Source of the DNA: VYFG01 sp965204165
GTDB lineage: Bacteria; Pseudomonadota; Gammaproteobacteria; Arenicellales; Poriferihabitantaceae
Direction of reading: 5' to 3'
Assembly (NCBI GenBank): GCA_965204165.1
Contig: OZ241969.1
Coordinates: forward strand, 930,001 to 994,000
DNA length: 64,000 bases
The notes under the pieces were generated by a model. The model was not told where the DNA came from, made no database searches, and saw only the letters and a program-made list of their open reading frames with translations. Shown in pieces: positions 18,701 to 26,076 of the stretch. The position numbers and the translations under genes are program-made. Each line of letters starts with the position of its first letter. The first letter of the stretch is position 1.

Positions 18701-20361
18701 CGGTGCCGTCGGCCCTGGACCGGATCGTCCAGCACTTCGGCCACGACGCCGTGGCGGAAGTCACGGGGCGTTCCCGCCGCGTTCTGAAAATAACCGACTC
18801 GAGCGGCGAGCGCCTTGCCCTCCGCAGCCGTCCGGCCTCCGCCAACCTCGCCGAGGCTGCCGCCTTCATGAACGGCGAGAAGAGGATCCTCGTCTTCAGC
18901 ATGGCGGGGGGGACCGGCCGCAGCTACCACGCGGATCTTTCCTGCGCCAACACCAGGCGCCGGGTCCATTACCTGCTGGAGCCCGGCTGGCGGGCGGACC
19001 AGGCGATCCAGGGCCTGGGGCGCACCCACCGCACCCACCAGGCCTCGGCGCCCCTGTTCCGTCCCGTGACCACGGACGTGAAGGGCGAGCGGAGATTCAT
19101 CGCCACGATCGCGAGGCGCCTCGATTCCCTGGGGGCCATCACCCGGGGCCAGCGGAACTCCCAGACCGCCATGGGCGGGGGGCGTTCCCTCTTCCGGTCC
19201 AGCGACAACCTCGAGAGCCCCTACGCGCTGGCCGCCCTGCGCATGTTCTACTCGTCGCTCTGGCTGGGCAGGATATCCGGATGGTCGGTGGAGAAGTTCG
19301 AAAACGCCACGGGGCTCAAACTGGTCCACGAGGGCTCCCTGCGGGAGAACCTGCCGCCGATGCCGCAGTTCCTCAACCGCCTGCTGGCACTGCCCATCGA
19401 CGAGCAGAACCTGCTGTTCGACGAACTGGAGACGCGCATCGATTCCAACATCGAACAGGCGAAGGAGGCGGGCACCTACGAGGTCGGCGTCGAGGTCCTC
19501 CGCGCCGATTCTCTTTCAATCGTCAGTCGCGAGGTTCTTTCGCGCCATCCCGGCACGGGGGCGGTCACCGAGCTGGTCGGCATTCTCCGGCGGGACCGGA
19601 TGAGGCCCACTACCGCCGACGGCGCCCTCGACATGGTTTCACATGCGGCAGGATCCTGCGGCATAAGGAAAACCGGGGTGCCGTGTATCGCAATCAACAC
19701 CCGGTCCATGCGCGCCGCCACCGTCCTGCCGGCGCCCGCCCATGTCTTCGACGACGGGGGGATGCAGGAACGCGTGCGCCTCTACCGGCCGTCTACCCGC
19801 GACACCATGGCCAGGGACGAGCTGAACGCCTCGAACTGGCGGCGCGTGGACATGGACGACGAGGCCGAACTGGCGAATTGGCGCTCTCTATGGGAGCAGG
19901 AAATCAGTACGCTGCCGAAGCACAGGGAATCCCGGCTGTGGCTCGCCGCCGGACTGCTGCTGCCGGTCTGGGACAGGCTGCCGGAAGAAAACATGCGCGT
20001 CCGCCGGCTCACCGCCGACACGGGGGAGACCCTCATCGGCCGGGTGCTCGAAGCCGGTCAGGTCGGCGCCGTGCGCGCGGCCTTCGGCCTGGACGGGGGG
20101 TTCGCCATGACCGGCAGGGAGGCCTTCGACGCCGTCATGGGACAGGGGACGCCGCTCTCCCTTGCGGGAGGCTGGCGCCTCGCCCGGCGGCGCATCATGG
20201 GCGCCGACCGCATCGAGGTCGAGGGGGCCTCGGGGAGCGACCTGCAGCTGCTCAAGCGGCTCGGCTGCACCACGGAGATTATTTCCTGGCGCACCCGGGC
20301 ATTCGCCCCCGACGCCGACACGGTCGGCCGCATCCTGGAACGCCGGCCCCTCGCCGGCTGA
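15784..20361 (+). CDS. Methylase plus Strawberry-notch-type helicase
   Basis: A 1525-residue protein; the frame opens at 15307 but ATG 15784 has GAAGAGGA just upstream. Residues about 130-310 form an N6-adenine-type methylase: SAM site LEPSAGTGMLAV and catalytic NPPF (about 229-232). Residues about 480-1150 form an SF2 helicase of the Strawberry-notch type, with P-loop GDGTGCGKGRQ (about 559), DEAH box FDEAHAMANA (about 676) and GRTHRTHQAS (about 1079). Plasmids and phages carry such fusions as anti-restriction or replication-linked enzymes. All motifs are intact. It may protect the transferring strand by methylation; that role is inferred. Confidence 0.9.
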   Translation: MLDATQAADASARPAPAIAPAPSTTQPSGAGPIVAAARILAPVLEAGRPIDAGTLRDAMTRAFGANDTEGAWVWKDAYEAAEASVVLFIKRYGRAMRKQAGPGQEGPARVLRMLEAVAALEPSHTRRSDEQIRLQQFSTPLPLAYAALQAAAVRPGDIVLEPSAGTGMLAVMAECALGGRTRDCLVLNELAPVRAGVLSSLFPEASVTRHNAEAIADYLPCVRPSVVLMNPPFSATPGVSGKRPDADLRHIRSAFSTLKPGGRLVAITSANCIPNTPSWPFSASVASGKVTAKVVFTMAIDGKAYARRGTSFETRLTILDHSSARIEGTGTLDVKARAADAGELLETIIANVPPRLPVETETTDLFGAGSHIRAPAGRSAGTARPSKPRTPRPSTERNWGEVAELAYDSSAPPTGEDEARTSSMEKGNYEAWRPTVVRLPGAVRHPTPLVQSAAMAAVSHPVPSWRPMLPERVVKEGLLSDAQLESVVLAGEAFSSHLGGQYRIGSGWETVARCDGIHDESRNSVSYTETVYSRDGNSPADDAEKMSGPVRFRRGWMLGDGTGCGKGRQVSGILLDGWLRGRRKALWLSQSDKLLEDARRDWMSLGGRAEDVIPVGRFRQGDLIPYDEGILFATYATLRSPARMNRPSRLEQIVAWLAGSLEEKDRHAFDGLVIFDEAHAMANAGGSKGERGDVAPSQQGRAGLRLQNALPDARIAYVSATGATTVPGLAYAGRLGLWASGDTPFEDRSDFIAAMEAGGVAALEVVARDLQALGLYQARALSYDGIEVDILEHPLSDAQRGIYDDFANAFRIIHQNLEEALRATGIMDGESTLNRRARAAALSAFESAKQRFFGYLLTGMKCPSLIRSVESDLEDEKSVVIQLVSTGEALMERRVAEIPPSEWDDLNVDLTPRELVIEYLSHAFPVQLQEPFTDEEGNLLSKPVFDEDGNPVLCRQAVAARDALIEQLASLPPVPSALDRIVQHFGHDAVAEVTGRSRRVLKITDSSGERLALRSRPASANLAEAAAFMNGEKRILVFSMAGGTGRSYHADLSCANTRRRVHYLLEPGWRADQAIQGLGRTHRTHQASAPLFRPVTTDVKGERRFIATIARRLDSLGAITRGQRNSQTAMGGGRSLFRSSDNLESPYALAALRMFYSSLWLGRISGWSVEKFENATGLKLVHEGSLRENLPPMPQFLNRLLALPIDEQNLLFDELETRIDSNIEQAKEAGTYEVGVEVLRADSLSIVSREVLSRHPGTGAVTELVGILRRDRMRPTTADGALDMVSHAAGSCGIRKTGVPCIAINTRSMRAATVLPAPAHVFDDGGMQERVRLYRPSTRDTMARDELNASNWRRVDMDDEAELANWRSLWEQEISTLPKHRESRLWLAAGLLLPVWDRLPEENMRVRRLTADTGETLIGRVLEAGQVGAVRAAFGLDGGFAMTGREAFDAVMGQGTPLSLAGGWRLARRRIMGADRIEVEGASGSDLQLLKRLGCTTEIISWRTRAFAPDADTVGRILERRPLAG

Positions 20362-20400
20362 TTTCCCCAGGGCCTGCATACATCGCCGGAGGACCGGATC

Positions 20401-20700
20401 ATGCTTTGCCCGCTTTGCCGGAAAACACCGACGCCGCTTCCGGGCGACCCCGTGCAGTGGCGGTTCTGCCCCGAGTGCGAGCCGAAGATCAACCCGGAGC
20501 AATGGGCCCGGATCGGGGAATCGGATCGCAGGGTTTGGGATGCCGTTCGCAGCGACGCATCGAGCCATGAACGATGGCTGGAGCGAATCTATTACGCCAT
20601 GGCGATCGGAGAGATCGGGCGAATGACGGGGAGAACCATCGCGCCGCGGGACCGCACCGGGAAGCCGGAGTCTCGGCAAATGAGGATTCCGAATGTGTAG
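20401..20700 (+). CDS. Small zinc-ribbon protein
   Basis: A 99-residue protein with MLCPLCRKTPTPLPGDPVQW and FCPECEP near its start: two CPxC knuckles about 22 residues apart, a likely zinc ribbon. The rest is charged and helical (EQWARIGESDRRVWDAVRSD). It begins 39 bp after the helicase-methylase stop and is probably co-transcribed. A nucleic-acid-binding accessory role is possible but unproven. Confidence 0.7.
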   Translation: MLCPLCRKTPTPLPGDPVQWRFCPECEPKINPEQWARIGESDRRVWDAVRSDASSHERWLERIYYAMAIGEIGRMTGRTIAPRDRTGKPESRQMRIPNV

Positions 20701-20745
20701 CAATGACGCATGCCTCATTTTTTTGTTCTCCAGTCACGCCGCTAG

Positions 20746-20818
20746 GTACGTACTGCCGTCCCGCCGTCCGCTGATTTATCCAGCGTAACCATCCGACCCT
20801 TGTACGTACAGCCGTCCC
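20746..20818 (+). repeat. Pair of GTACGTAC-containing direct repeats
   Basis: GTACGTACTGCCGTCCC (20746-20762) and GTACGTACAGCCGTCCC (20802-20818) match at 16 of 17 positions and start 56 bp apart in an otherwise gene-free 258-bp gap. The self-complementary GTACGTAC core suggests a protein-binding site. Confidence 0.5.
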
Positions 20819-20958
20819 TCCACCCTTCGGTTTCTTCTGCGCCGGAATCTGGCGCTTGAAAAAAGTTATTATTTGTCGGTGTGCGGCTTCCCGAAGCCGC
20901 TGCCATCTTCCGCGCCGCCCTTCATTGGCGGCCCCACCATCTTCAGGGAGACAACTCC

Positions 20959-21228
20959 ATGACCGCCCAGACCCTGCCCGACAACCCCAACTACTGCTTC
21001 TGCCCCTCCTACGACGTCGGGGACGAGGTGCAGCAGATCCGCATCGTGGTCGAAGGCATGACCGGCTTCATCCCCACCGCCCTGGTGGCGCTGACCATGG
21101 AGGATGCGGAGAACATCTGCGACAAGCTGAACTCCCGCCTCGGCCTGGACCGGGAGGCATGGGTCCGGCTGGCGGCGCAGTCCATGGACGAAGAGCACGA
21201 CGAACCCGGCGACCCTGCTGTGCACTGA
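20959..21228 (+). CDS. Small conserved-looking plasmid protein, unknown function
   Basis: An 89-residue protein from ATG 20959 (GGGAG at 20946-20950), starting MTAQTLPDNPNYCFCPSYD. It has an amphipathic middle (EGMTGFIPTALVALTMEDA) and a helical end (CDKLNSRLGLDREAWVRLAA). The frame extends upstream to 20881 but that part lacks an RBS. No signal peptide or known domain. The arrangement with neighbouring single genes, each with its own RBS, is typical of plasmid housekeeping modules. Confidence 0.65.
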   Translation: MTAQTLPDNPNYCFCPSYDVGDEVQQIRIVVEGMTGFIPTALVALTMEDAENICDKLNSRLGLDREAWVRLAAQSMDEEHDEPGDPAVH

Positions 21229-21369
21229 TTTTTTCATGCTTCAGGTTCAGGCGCCGGGGTTTACGGACAGGCGGAGGTGGAGTGTGGCCGGAAGGAGGGC
21301 GAAGGCCGTGGGCGGAAGTGGGGCCCATGACGTTCTTCCCTTCCCGACCACCGACCCGGAGACCGTGAC

Positions 21370-21906
21370 ATGAGCGATATGAAGAACCTGATCTATGCGG
21401 GCATCGGCTCCCGCGCCACCCCGCCTGAAACCCTCGACGACATGACGAAAATCGCCGGCTGGCTGGCGCGGAACGGCTGGCACCTCTCCACCGGCGGCGC
21501 CGACGGGGCGGATACCGCGTTTGCCGGGGGCGCGCCGGCCGGTCGCCGGACCATCCATCTCCCCTGGCGCGGGTACAACGGCCACGGGGGGGCGGACTGC
21601 CACGTGCCCTCCGACGAACAGATGGCCGCCTGCATGCGGATCGCATCGCGCCTCCACCCCGCCTGGTCCCGCTGTTCCGCCGCCGCACGGAAGCTGCATG
21701 CCAGGAACTGTTCTATCTTGCTCGGCGCCCAGCTCGACCGGCCCGTGGACGCGGTGGTCGCATGGACTCCGGAAGGACGCGAACAGGGCGGTACCGGGAT
21801 GGGAATCCGGATCGCGGCGAAACACGGAATTCCCGTGCTGAATCTCGGCGTCCTCGACCCCCGTACCGTCTGCGAACGCCTCCAGGCCATCCGCCGCGGC
21901 GCCTGA
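21370..21906 (+). CDS. DprA/SLOG-like nucleotide-binding protein
   Basis: A 178-residue Rossmann-type protein. YAGIGSRATPPETLDDM begins the first strand-loop, LSTGGADGADTAFAGGA is the glycine-rich loop and EGREQGGTGMGIRIA closes the site. This matches the SLOG superfamily, specifically phage and plasmid DprA/TIGR00725-like proteins. Members bind nucleotides or nucleotide-derived ligands, and some relatives load RecA on DNA. Catalysis cannot be judged. A second SLOG-type protein (DUF2493-like) lies at 25089. Confidence 0.75.
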   Translation: MSDMKNLIYAGIGSRATPPETLDDMTKIAGWLARNGWHLSTGGADGADTAFAGGAPAGRRTIHLPWRGYNGHGGADCHVPSDEQMAACMRIASRLHPAWSRCSAAARKLHARNCSILLGAQLDRPVDAVVAWTPEGREQGGTGMGIRIAAKHGIPVLNLGVLDPRTVCERLQAIRRGA

Positions 21907-22296
21907 CTTTTTTCTCCCTCCCTGGAAAGAGCCGGGGCCGAGGCTGGAAAGAAATGAACGCTCCGCGGGGGAGAGGGAGAACGGCTTCCCTCCCGGCGCA
22001 GGGCGGAACCTTCAGTACGGGAGATTCTTTCCATATTCATTCTCGACCAGCCGGTGCAATCCGGTCCGGACCTGCTCGTTGAAATCGGGTTCGATCCACA
22101 GGCCATCCAGCAGATCCTCGACGAACCCGCCACGTTCGACGTCCGTGGCGAAGACGAAGAGAGGTAAGGAGGGTTTGGAGAAGATGAACCGAAGGGGGGC
22201 CGGAGAGAGATGAATCCGGTCCCCCGGGGGTTCGTTCCATCGTTTTTTTCCGTTTTTTTCCGTTTTACCAACCAACGTTACCTCAGGAGGTACATC
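21907..22296. other. Intergenic region with a coding-like remnant
   Basis: 390 bp. On the minus strand, 22012-22155 reads VERGGFVEDLLDGLWIEPDF and then to LVENEYGKNLPY and a stop. This looks protein-like, but no start codon precedes it, so it is noted as a possible fragment rather than called. The ssb promoter should lie at the right end. Confidence 0.35.
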
Positions 22297-22740
22297 ATGG
22301 CTTTTGGTCTGAACAAGGTCTCCCTCATCGGGAGAATCGGCGCGGACGTCACCGTCAACCACCTCACCAGCGGCGGGCGGGTCGCCAACCTCAGCGTCGC
22401 AACCGACGAATCCTACGTCAACAAGCAGACCGGCGAGCGGGTCGACCGCACCGAGTGGCACCGCCTGGTCACCTTCCAGGACGGCCTGATCACCATGCTG
22501 GAGAAGCACGCGAAGAAGGGCCGCCTGGTCTACGTCGACGGCAAGCTCCAGACCCGCCGCTGGCGCAAGGACGGCGAGGAATCCGACCGGTTCTCCACCG
22601 AGATCATGCTCGTGCCCGGTTGCCGCGTGCAGTTCCTCGAGAAGCCGAGCCACGGCGCCCAGCCACCGGCCGCCGAGGCCGCGCCGCAGGATGCCGCACC
22701 GGCCAGCCCGGTCGACATGGACGACGATATCCCGTTTTGA
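22297..22740 (+). CDS. ssb: Single-stranded DNA-binding protein
   Basis: A 147-residue SSB starting MAFGLNKVSLIGRIGADVTV. The OB-fold core (1-110) contains TEWHRLVTF and GKLQTRRWRKDG. A Pro/Ala/Gln-rich linker leads to the acidic tip MDDDIPF that recruits partner proteins. ATG 22297 has CAGGAGG 7-13 bp upstream, so the earlier frame start at 22210 is not used. Conjugative elements often carry their own ssb to coat the transferred strand. A strong terminator follows at 22766. Confidence 0.95.
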   Translation: MAFGLNKVSLIGRIGADVTVNHLTSGGRVANLSVATDESYVNKQTGERVDRTEWHRLVTFQDGLITMLEKHAKKGRLVYVDGKLQTRRWRKDGEESDRFSTEIMLVPGCRVQFLEKPSHGAQPPAAEAAPQDAAPASPVDMDDDIPF

Positions 22741-22765
22741 CGGAAGGAATCCGTCGCACATCCCC

Positions 22766-22795
22766 GACCGGCGCCTCGTGCGCCGGTCTTTTTTT
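22766..22795 (+). terminator. Intrinsic terminator after ssb
   Basis: GACCGGCGC (22766-22774) pairs with GCGCCGGTC (22780-22788) and is followed by seven T residues (22789-22795). It lies 26 bp past the ssb stop. Confidence 0.9.
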
Positions 22796-22872
22796 GCTTT
22801 CCGTTGCCGTCCCCGCAACGACCCCGAGGATTGCCCCATGAAGATCGAATCAGCCAGGGCCGGAGGCCTGAA

Positions 22873-23865
22873 ATGAACGCCGCCGACACCGCGGCCGCCC
22901 TCGGGCGGTGCGCCGAGGCCGTCTGCCGCCGATACCTCCCCCACGGACGCCGCCAGGGCCGCTACTGGGTCGCCGGCGACATCGACGGCCGGCGCGGTCG
23001 GTCCCTCTTCGTCCGCCTCGCCGGAACCGGCACCCCCGGAAAGTGGACCGACGCCGCCACCGGCCAGCACGGCGATCTCCTCGATATCGTCCGCCGGCGG
23101 TCCGGCGCGCCCACCCTCCGCGCCGCCCTCGCCGAAGCCCGTTCGTTTCTTGCGTCATCCGCGGCGCCTGTGCCCGATCCCGGCACGGGGGGAACGGGCG
23201 GCGACGCCTATGACGCGACGGTGGCGGCAAGGCGCCTGTGGCGCCGCTGCCGCGCCATCGGCGGCACCCACGCCGAGGCCTATCTGCTCGCACGGGGGCT
23301 CGCCCGCTGCCGCTTCGCGGCGCTGCGCTTCCACCCCGCCCTGCGCTACCGCGAGGGGCAGTCCGTGCAGCTCCTCCCCGCCCTCGTCGCCGCCGTCACC
23401 CAGCCGGGGGGGCGGGTGCTCGGCGTCCAGCGCACGTGGCTCGATCCAAATACGCCCGCCAAGGCTTCCGTCGCCTCCCCTCGGAAGGCCCTCGGGAAGG
23501 TCCACGGCCTCGCCGTCCGCTTCGGACGGTCCGGCGGCCAGTCCCCGGACGCGCCGCTCCTCGTCGGCGAGGGGATCGAGACCGTGCTCTCCCTCGTCAC
23601 CGCCGTGCCCGGCATCCGGGCAGCGGCCGCGCTCTCCGCCGGAAGCCTCGGCGCGTTCGCGCCTCCGCCCGGCGCCTCCCGCATCGTCATCGCCAAGGAC
23701 AACGATGACGAGGGCGAGCGGGCGGCGGGACGCCTCGCCCTGCGCTGCGCGCGGGCCGGCGTTGCCGTCACGGTCATCGTCCCCGAGGGCGGCGACTTCA
23801 ACGACGACCTCGTGCTTCTCGGCCCCCATGCGATCGCCGCACGGTTTTCTTCCTGCTTCAGGTGA
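22873..23865 (+). CDS. Toprim-domain primase-like protein
   Basis: A 330-residue protein from ATG 22873. The N-terminal part (1-90) has RYWVAGDIDGRRGRSLFVRL and TGKWTDAATGQHGDLLDIV-like segments typical of plasmid primase-like proteins (DUF7146 type). The C-terminal Toprim domain has LVGEGIETVLS (acidic Glu) and IVIAKDNDDEG (DxD), the metal-binding residues. Such proteins prime synthesis on transferred single strands or act as helicase-loading primases. No helicase domain is attached. It follows ssb, fitting a DNA-processing block. The protein is very rich in Arg/Ala, in line with the local GC content. Confidence 0.85.
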   Translation: MNAADTAAALGRCAEAVCRRYLPHGRRQGRYWVAGDIDGRRGRSLFVRLAGTGTPGKWTDAATGQHGDLLDIVRRRSGAPTLRAALAEARSFLASSAAPVPDPGTGGTGGDAYDATVAARRLWRRCRAIGGTHAEAYLLARGLARCRFAALRFHPALRYREGQSVQLLPALVAAVTQPGGRVLGVQRTWLDPNTPAKASVASPRKALGKVHGLAVRFGRSGGQSPDAPLLVGEGIETVLSLVTAVPGIRAAAALSAGSLGAFAPPPGASRIVIAKDNDDEGERAAGRLALRCARAGVAVTVIVPEGGDFNDDLVLLGPHAIAARFSSCFR

Positions 23866-23990
23866 GTCTCCACGGGATCCCGGATGCAGGACGAAGAGGC
23901 AGAGAAAGGACCGGAAGGGTGAGCGGCGGGGATGGCGGAGAGAGTCGTACCGGCGATGCCCGCCGCCGGAAACCGGAACAGGAGAAAACC

Positions 23991-24215
23991 ATGTACGACA
24001 TCACCTTCAGAAAGGCCGCCGAGGACGAGGCATACATCTACCAGGGCGGCAGACTCGTCGGCGAACTCTTCCGCGACGAGGACCACACCGGACAGGCGGA
24101 CTGTTGCTACACCATCCACCTGTCGGAGGACCCGCGAGGCTTCACCCGTGTCTACGACCGCTCCGCGATCCGAAGAACGGTGGCCCATCTGCTCGCGACC
24201 CATCCGTTCTTTTGA
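23991..24215 (+). CDS. Small protein, unknown function
   Basis: A 74-residue protein from ATG 23991, with CAGGAGA upstream, beginning MYDITFRKAAEDEAYIYQGG. It has strand-rich segments RLVGELFRDED and CCYTIHLSEDPRGFTRVYDR and then a helix ending THPFF. The composition and strong RBS support a real gene. It is probably an accessory plasmid protein; no known domain is seen. Confidence 0.65.
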   Translation: MYDITFRKAAEDEAYIYQGGRLVGELFRDEDHTGQADCCYTIHLSEDPRGFTRVYDRSAIRRTVAHLLATHPFF

Positions 24216-24289
24216 CGGCGGCGGCACGGTTCCCGCGCGGCCCCTGAGCACCGCCAGCACATTTGTCTCAACCTGCACCCGAGAACTTC

Positions 24290-24505
24290 ATGAGCACGCG
24301 ATCCGAAATGTTCCATCCCGACGACCTGGTCTGCAACGACGCCCGCATGAAACCGTCCATCGAGCGGGCTAGGTCTCCTTTCGACCACCACGAGGACGAC
24401 TCCTGCGGTCACGGCATCGTGTCGAAACAGGATGCCTCCAGCCTCGTCGGACTGTCGCTCGAGGAAGCCTCGCGGCTGCTCCTCTCCTGGGGCGAAAAGC
24501 CATGA
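24290..24505 (+). CDS. Small acidic protein, unknown function
   Basis: A 71-residue protein from ATG 24290 (TTG 24263 is the earlier in-frame start), with MFHPDDLVCNDARMKPSIER, a His/Asp-rich middle (DHHEDDSCGHG) and a C-terminal helix LVGLSLEEASRLLLSWGE. No family is recognized. It is the last gene before a 583-bp gene-free stretch. Confidence 0.5.
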   Translation: MSTRSEMFHPDDLVCNDARMKPSIERARSPFDHHEDDSCGHGIVSKQDASSLVGLSLEEASRLLLSWGEKP

Positions 24506-25088
24506 CTGGCATGAACGGAATAACAGCGCGCCCCCTCCGGGCCGGGCCCTCCCTCCAATCTCCGCGCGGGCGCTCCGATTTCCGATCGGTCCCTGGCGCC
24601 TCCGCTCCCAGGCTCGCTGCGCGCTCCGCTTGCCCGGTGGGCTTCCATGCCCACGAGGTGCGCCTGCGGCGCGGCTCGTTGGTCGCTGGCGCTGTCCATG
24701 CGCCCACGCCCTGTCTCTCACCTCTGTTCGTTCCAGGCCTGACGCTCCCTCATGGGGGGAATGTAGTACTCCTCCCTACGTATTCCCAGTCTATCCCCGT
24801 GCTCGATTGCCAACCCCTGCGGGGTCCTCCACTGCGCTGCGCTCCGTTCCGGCCAGGACTCCAAGGACAACGGCTTCGCCTAGGGCCGGCGCACCACGCG
24901 ACCGTGGCTCACTCCTCCCTGCGGTCGTCACTGCGCCCGCACCATCGCGCGGCACACCGACCCATGTCCCTGGGTCCCGGTGGCGGCACTGCGCGCGGCG
25001 ATGAAGGACGAATACGTAGGGAGGAACCTCCCCACGCATGCGGGGCGGTTGCCCCTTCACTTTCTTTTGTTCATTCGGAGAATTCACA
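24506..25088. other. C/T-rich gene-free stretch
   Basis: 583 bp with strong C+T bias on the plus strand. A 197-residue open frame covers it, but its composition (Arg/Pro/Ser/His-rich, no hydrophobic core) indicates chance reading. It holds a 16-bp inverted repeat (next entry). It also shares degenerate motifs such as GCACCATCGC-x2-GGCACAC-x-GA with the second gene-free stretch at about 26252. Confidence 0.6.
24770..25025. repeat. 16-bp perfect inverted repeat enclosing 224 bp
   Basis: TCCTCCCTACGTATTC at 24770-24785 is matched exactly by GAATACGTAGGGAGGA at 25010-25025. The enclosed segment has no gene. The arrangement resembles the ends of a small non-autonomous element, or paired sites for a DNA-binding protein. 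The right arm lies 64 bp upstream of the DUF2493-like gene. Confidence 0.6.
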
Positions 25089-26027
25089 ATGCTAGACATC
25101 GACAACACCATCGACAACCTTGACAGCATCGATACCGGCGGACAGTCCATCACCGCCATGATCTGCGAACAGGCGAAGCTCCACGGAGCGACGCCGGAGC
25201 GCGGCGAGTTCGACCCCAGGGAGATCTGGGAGCGGGAAACGGCCATCGGCGCCGTGACCGAAGCGTTCTCGATCCTGGCCGACGGCATCGACATGACCGG
25301 GTTCCAGATCGCGGACGAGGCCGGCTCACTGCTCTGGAGCTTCGTGAACATGCTCGACGCCCAGATCAGGCGGCTCGACAGAAACATCGACCGGATCGCG
25401 CCGGAGCTGCGCGACCTGCAGAAGGAACAGGACGGCTCCGAGATCCGGTCGCGGGAGCTGGAACTGCTCACGGACCGGGCGAAGAACCTGGGCAGTAGGC
25501 GCGACGCCTTCGAGGAGATGCGGGACGCGGCGGCTGCCCAGTACCAGGCGCAGACCGGCGAGATGTGGCGACCGTGGAAGGGTTCGCATACCAGCCGCAC
25601 CGGCGTTCTCACCTCCGCCGCCATCGACGCGCGGGACTTCATCCGGGCGCGGCAGGATCGGGAGACGAAGGCGCACCTGCCGGACGGCACCCTGATCGCC
25701 ATCGCGGGCGGGAAGGACGGCGATCCGGACGCGGTGTTCAGGAAGCTGGACGGCGCCCGGAAGAAATACCCCGACATGGTGTTGGTACACGGCGGCGGTT
25801 CCGGCATCGAGCAGTTCGCGGCGCGCTGGGCCGAGGCGCGCGGGGTTCACCAGGTGGTGTGCAAGCCCGACTGGAACACGCACGGCCGGGCAGCGCCGTT
25901 CAGGCGGAACGACGATCTGCTGAACCTCCTGCCGAAGGGACTGATCCTGTTCCCGGGATCGGGCATCACCGCCAACCTCGGGGACAAGGCGGAGAGCGTC
26001 GGCATTCCGGTGCTCAGGGTAAACTGA
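25089..26027 (+). CDS. DUF2493-like (SLOG) protein
   Basis: A 312-residue protein from ATG 25089. The N-terminal 180 residues are helical and charged, with a predicted coiled coil around IRRLDRNIDRIAPELRDLQK. The C-terminal 120 residues match the DUF2493 (YspA, SLOG) fold: LIAIAGGKDGD, VLVHGGGSGIEQFAARWAE, VVCKPDWNTHG and LILFPGSGITANL. DUF2493 proteins occur on conjugative plasmids and are thought to bind nucleotides or nucleic acid. It is the last gene before a strong terminator. Confidence 0.8.
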   Translation: MLDIDNTIDNLDSIDTGGQSITAMICEQAKLHGATPERGEFDPREIWERETAIGAVTEAFSILADGIDMTGFQIADEAGSLLWSFVNMLDAQIRRLDRNIDRIAPELRDLQKEQDGSEIRSRELELLTDRAKNLGSRRDAFEEMRDAAAAQYQAQTGEMWRPWKGSHTSRTGVLTSAAIDARDFIRARQDRETKAHLPDGTLIAIAGGKDGDPDAVFRKLDGARKKYPDMVLVHGGGSGIEQFAARWAEARGVHQVVCKPDWNTHGRAAPFRRNDDLLNLLPKGLILFPGSGITANLGDKAESVGIPVLRVN

Positions 26028-26039
26028 GACGTCGGCACA

Positions 26040-26076
26040 GGGTCGTGTCGCCCCCGCGGCGGCACGGCCCTTTTTT
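26040..26076 (+). terminator. Intrinsic terminator after DUF2493-like gene
   Basis: GGGTCGTGTCGCC (26040-26052) pairs, with two G-T wobbles, with GGCGGCACGGCCC (26058-26070) and is followed by six T residues. It lies 12 bp past the stop codon. Confidence 0.85.

Noticed and set aside
17266..19329. A 687-codon minus-strand frame opposite the helicase-methylase
   Set aside because: It is antisense to a gene with strong motifs; high-GC genes commonly leave the antisense frame open.
22012..22155. Protein-like minus-strand stretch ending NEYGKNLPY
   Set aside because: Reads well, but no start codon or RBS was found and the opposite strand is also open, so it was kept only as a note.
24502..25095. 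A 197-codon open frame across the C/T-rich stretch
   Set aside because: Composition is Arg/Pro/Ser/His-rich with no hydrophobic core or motif. The openness follows from base bias, not coding.
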